DNA of 6,280 nucleotides, taken from assembly GCA_030016455.1 (NCBI GenBank), contig JASEJH010000095.1:1-6280 (forward strand), written 5' to 3'. The notes beneath the pieces were generated by a model. The model searched no databases and was not told the DNA's origin. It saw only the letters and a program-made list of their open reading frames with translations. The stretch is from Thermoanaerobacteraceae bacterium (GTDB lineage: Bacteria > Bacillota > Desulfotomaculia > Desulfotomaculales > Ammonificaceae). Positions 6,094 through 6,280 of this stretch are shown here, in pieces. The position numbers were made by a program, and so were the translations under genes. The first letter of the stretch is position 1, and the number at the start of each line of letters is the position of its first letter.

Positions 6094-6120
6094 AGTTAAA
6101 TCGATGTTAATCTTTGTTGC
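6094..6120. promoter_or_regulatory. Third, shorter Pho-type repeat cluster
   Basis: AGTTAA (6094-6099) and TGTTAA (6105-6110) keep the 11-nt register and the orientation of the other clusters. A weaker TGTTGC (6115-6120) follows with a 10-nt step. Two good repeats would bind one regulator dimer. The cluster lies 67-93 bp upstream of the plus-strand start codon and is the closest one to that gene. Confidence 0.6.
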
Positions 6121-6178
6121 AGTGGAATAGGAGGAATAAGTCGAAAGAAAGGGAAACTTTTTAATATCGGTGAAATCA

Positions 6179-6186
6179 GGGGGGGG
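6179..6186 (+). promoter_or_regulatory. 8-G ribosome-binding tract of the plus-strand gene
   Basis: Eight G's preceded by an A abut the first ATG (6187), so ribosome placement would suit the second ATG (6190) better. A perfect AGGAGG at 6129-6134 is too far upstream (over 50 nt) to serve this start and has no ATG, GTG or TTG behind it at a usable distance. Confidence 0.5.
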
Positions 6187-6280
6187 ATGATGAGCCAGAT
6201 CGTTGACCTGTTGGCCAAAATCCCGTTGTTCGAAAGGTTCTCCCCGGAAACGCTTGCGGACCTGGCACAATCCGTAAAGC
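6187..6280 (+). CDS. Start of a cyclic-nucleotide-binding-domain protein (Crp/Fnr-like), truncated by window end
   Basis: Only 31 codons are visible. The sequence DLLAKIPLFERFSPETLADL is typical of the first helix of cyclic-nucleotide-binding domains (the pattern of xxLF..LSxEEL.xLA). Such a domain at the very N-terminus fits a Crp/Fnr-family transcription regulator, but could equally open a longer protein with another output domain. The start is ATG at 6187, with a second in-frame ATG at 6190; an 8-G tract (6179-6186) directly upstream is the only ribosome-binding candidate at proper distance, and spacing favours the second ATG. It is divergent from pstS and shares the Pho-box region, so it may be phosphate regulated; this is inference. 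Confidence 0.65.
   Translation, partial: MMSQIVDLLAKIPLFERFSPETLADLAQSVK

Larger units (their letters stand above)
5735..6186. other. 452-bp divergent regulatory region between pstS and the cyclic-nucleotide-binding gene
   Basis: This stretch holds no gene. It is AT-richer than its surroundings between about 5870 and 6120 and is filled with GTTAA-type repeats grouped in three clusters, a 16-bp palindrome, -10-like elements facing both ways and an 8-G ribosome-binding tract at each end. The pstS leader part (5735-5875) additionally has a lone TGTTAA at 5837-5842 and the palindrome TTTACGTAAA at 5816-5825, neither in register with the clusters. Confidence 0.85.

Noticed and set aside
6129..6186. 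Perfect AGGAGG at 6129-6134, suggesting an earlier start for the plus-strand gene
   Set aside because: The reading frame is open here, but only an ATA codon (6136) sits behind it and no ATG, GTG or TTG occurs until 6187. The AGGAGG may be chance in a purine-rich stretch.

Overview
The window holds a divergently organised phosphate-uptake locus. Most of it lies on the minus strand: pstS (phosphate-binding lipoprotein), pstC and pstA (the two permease subunits) and, 531 bp further on, a large membrane-bound GGDEF-domain sensor cut by the left edge of the window. At the right edge a plus-strand gene begins that looks like a cyclic-nucleotide-binding (Crp/Fnr-like) protein; only its first 31 codons are present. 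The lipobox-bearing PstS, TTG/GTG starts, G-rich ribosome-binding sites and 11-nt-periodic TTAACA Pho boxes suggest a Gram-positive-type Firmicute, perhaps a moderately GC-rich Clostridia/Peptococcaceae member. This placement is inference from style, not a taxonomic match.

Layout from left to right. Positions 1-2252 (minus) are one uninterrupted reading frame with two membrane helices around a duplicated helical extracellular sensor, then HAMP, two PAS domains and the first half of a GGDEF domain. Positions 2253-2783 contain no convincing gene, but do contain a leader hairpin, a weak promoter candidate and a 15-16 bp repeat. Positions 2784-3668 are pstA, overlapping pstC (3665-4561) by four bases. 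Positions 4562-4852 hold a terminator just after pstS and a separate 102-nt foldable element before pstC. Positions 4853-5734 are pstS. Positions 5735-6186 are an AT-rich regulatory region with three clusters of Pho-box repeats, two of them four-repeat arrays in exact 11-nt register. From 6187 the divergent gene starts.

How it works together: the phosphate-responsive regulator (PhoP/PhoB family) presumably binds the repeats and switches on pstS. PstS captures phosphate outside the membrane and hands it to the PstC-PstA channel. The terminator after pstS would let the binding protein be made in excess over the permease. The ATPase PstB and the regulator PhoU, normally directly after pstA, are absent from this window, so the transporter must get its ATPase from elsewhere. 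The gene occupying that place is the GGDEF sensor, whose connection to phosphate, if any, is unproven.

The most interesting items are the dense Pho-box array with an overlapping 16-bp palindrome, the missing pstB, the duplicated sensor module, the switch-like fold between pstS and pstC, and the matching 8-G tracts used as ribosome-binding sites by both divergent genes.
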